DNA from: Erigeron canadensis
Lineage: Eukaryota > Streptophyta > Magnoliopsida > Asterales > Asteraceae
DNA: 64,000 nt
Assembly (NCBI RefSeq): GCF_010389155.1
Contig: NC_057765.1
Location: 45,155,559 to 45,219,558, forward strand
Direction of reading: 5' to 3'
Program-made: the position numbers and the translations under genes
In this document: piece by piece, positions 63,214 through 64,000 of the stretch
Position numbering within the stretch: position 1 is the stretch's first letter
Layout: every line of letters begins with the position of its first letter
The notes under the pieces: model-generated
Databases searched by the model: none
Told to the model about the DNA's origin: nothing
Seen by the model: the letters and a program-made list of their open reading frames with translations, nothing else

Positions 63214-63354
63214 TCATAAGCCAATAGTGCTTGGGTTATCAGGTCGACCATTTTTAATTATCTCGTCTGATTTGGCATGATCTCTTACAAGCGGTTCAAC
63301 CAACCAAACTGGGCCAGGTCTTGGTGGAACATTCAAATCAACAAGAAATGACAT
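63214..63354 (-). CDS. Probable last exon of a gene extending to the right
   Basis: The minus strand, after the acceptor TTTCTAG, has an open stretch of 46 codons (SFLVDLNVPPRPGPVWLVEP, then LVRDHAKSDEII and NGRPDNPSTIGL) with a stop at 63216-63214. The composition (Pro-rich, no poly-Lys/Phe runs) looks like coding, unlike the flanks. Upstream exons would lie further right but I could not join them. I do not recognise the protein. Confidence 0.35.
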   Translation of the reverse strand: MSFLVDLNVPPRPGPVWLVEPLVRDHAKSDEIIKNGRPDNPSTIGL

Positions 63355-64000
63355 CTAGAAACATGCACCCATTTTCAGGTAAAGCGTCAACGAAACACAA
63401 AATAATCTAGAGCAAAAAATAGTCAAATGCAAAGCATGGTACAACTTACACTAACTTACACTACATGAGACAAGTCTATATTTGTTTATTGCTCTAGATT
63501 CGATTCTAACTTGAGGAGAAAAGGATTTATCTTCTTCATACTCCATATGAGCAAACAATAATGATAATAATACACAAAGTGTGTGAGTGAGAGAGAGAGT
63601 AAAGTGTTAAAAGAGCTTGGTGTGTATATTATTCCAGCTCGATAGTCCTAAAAAGGGCCAACAAAACAGACGACTGCTGAACATCATTCTCTCTTTCTTT
63701 TTTTTTTCACATACTTTTTGCTCAGATATCCCTATATATACAACAAATCTCCGAACCATACGGTCCAGGACTGAGCCACTATGGTCCAAGGGGTTAGTCA
63801 TCGAGCCAGGACTGAGCCAAAGGAATGCATCTGGTTGTTCGTAGAAAATTCCGGACTACCCCGTGCCCTCAAAAGAATATGATCAGCCTCAAACACTGCT
63901 TGTTGCCGGTTAGGACATAAAACAGGAGGCTGACACTGACCCTGACCCCAAAATGGTAATATTACAAGTTAATGATTACCTGAACCAGGGTCTGACTTTA
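63355..64000. other. Right edge; no gene resolved
   Basis: Contains a (GA)n run near 63589-63600 and a TGAGCCA/GGACTGAGCCA repeat (about 63769 and 63810). Could be intron of a minus-strand gene. Confidence 0.3.

Overview
The window is plant nuclear DNA. It is AT-rich, its genes carry GT-AG introns, and it is dense in plant transposons: Helitrons, Stowaway and hAT MITEs, Ty3/gypsy-type solo LTRs and tRNA-derived SINEs. Kiwellin-like genes together with this repeat content suggest an asterid eudicot, perhaps Asteraceae. That placement is inference from style, not from a search.

Left part (1-20 kb). The first 1.56 kb looks like the end of a long LTR. A decayed tandem cluster of kiwellin / ripening-related protein genes follows: two look intact (2611-3024 and 6408-6962) and three are broken (8409-8794, 13374-13602, 19303-19838). 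Between them lie two Stowaway MITEs, SINEs, a Harbinger transposase relic joined to a Helitron end, Helitron copies and a 3.2 kb solo LTR with a perfect 5-bp target duplication.

Middle (20-44 kb). A local family of very small three-transmembrane proteins with a conserved two-exon layout is present in about five copies on both strands: one intact, one possibly functional but shortened, one broken by a single base, and two fragments. I do not recognise the family. Helitrons (one nested in another), a FAR1/MULE relic and MITEs surround it. A small three-exon gene for a Lys-rich basic protein lies at 34.7-35.9 kb on the minus strand. At 38265-42198 sits a complete non-autonomous LTR retrotransposon with 5-bp TSD, 289-bp LTRs, an initiator-Met primer site, a block of about 70-bp tandem repeats and a single coiled-coil ORF with no polymerase.

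Right part (44-64 kb) is gene-rich, with three well-resolved plus-strand genes: a brassinosteroid-signalling kinase (BSK; 10 exons, 491 aa), a chloroplast bestrophin-like anion channel (VCCN1/UPF0187 type; 4 exons, 412 aa) and a RopGEF with a PRONE domain (7 exons, 488 aa). A small 87-aa minus-strand gene follows, and a probable last exon of a further minus-strand gene lies near the right edge. BSK and RopGEF both belong to receptor-kinase signalling at the plasma membrane; no operon-like relationship is implied. Large fold-back MITEs and an 8-bp-TSD hAT MITE occupy the spaces between them.
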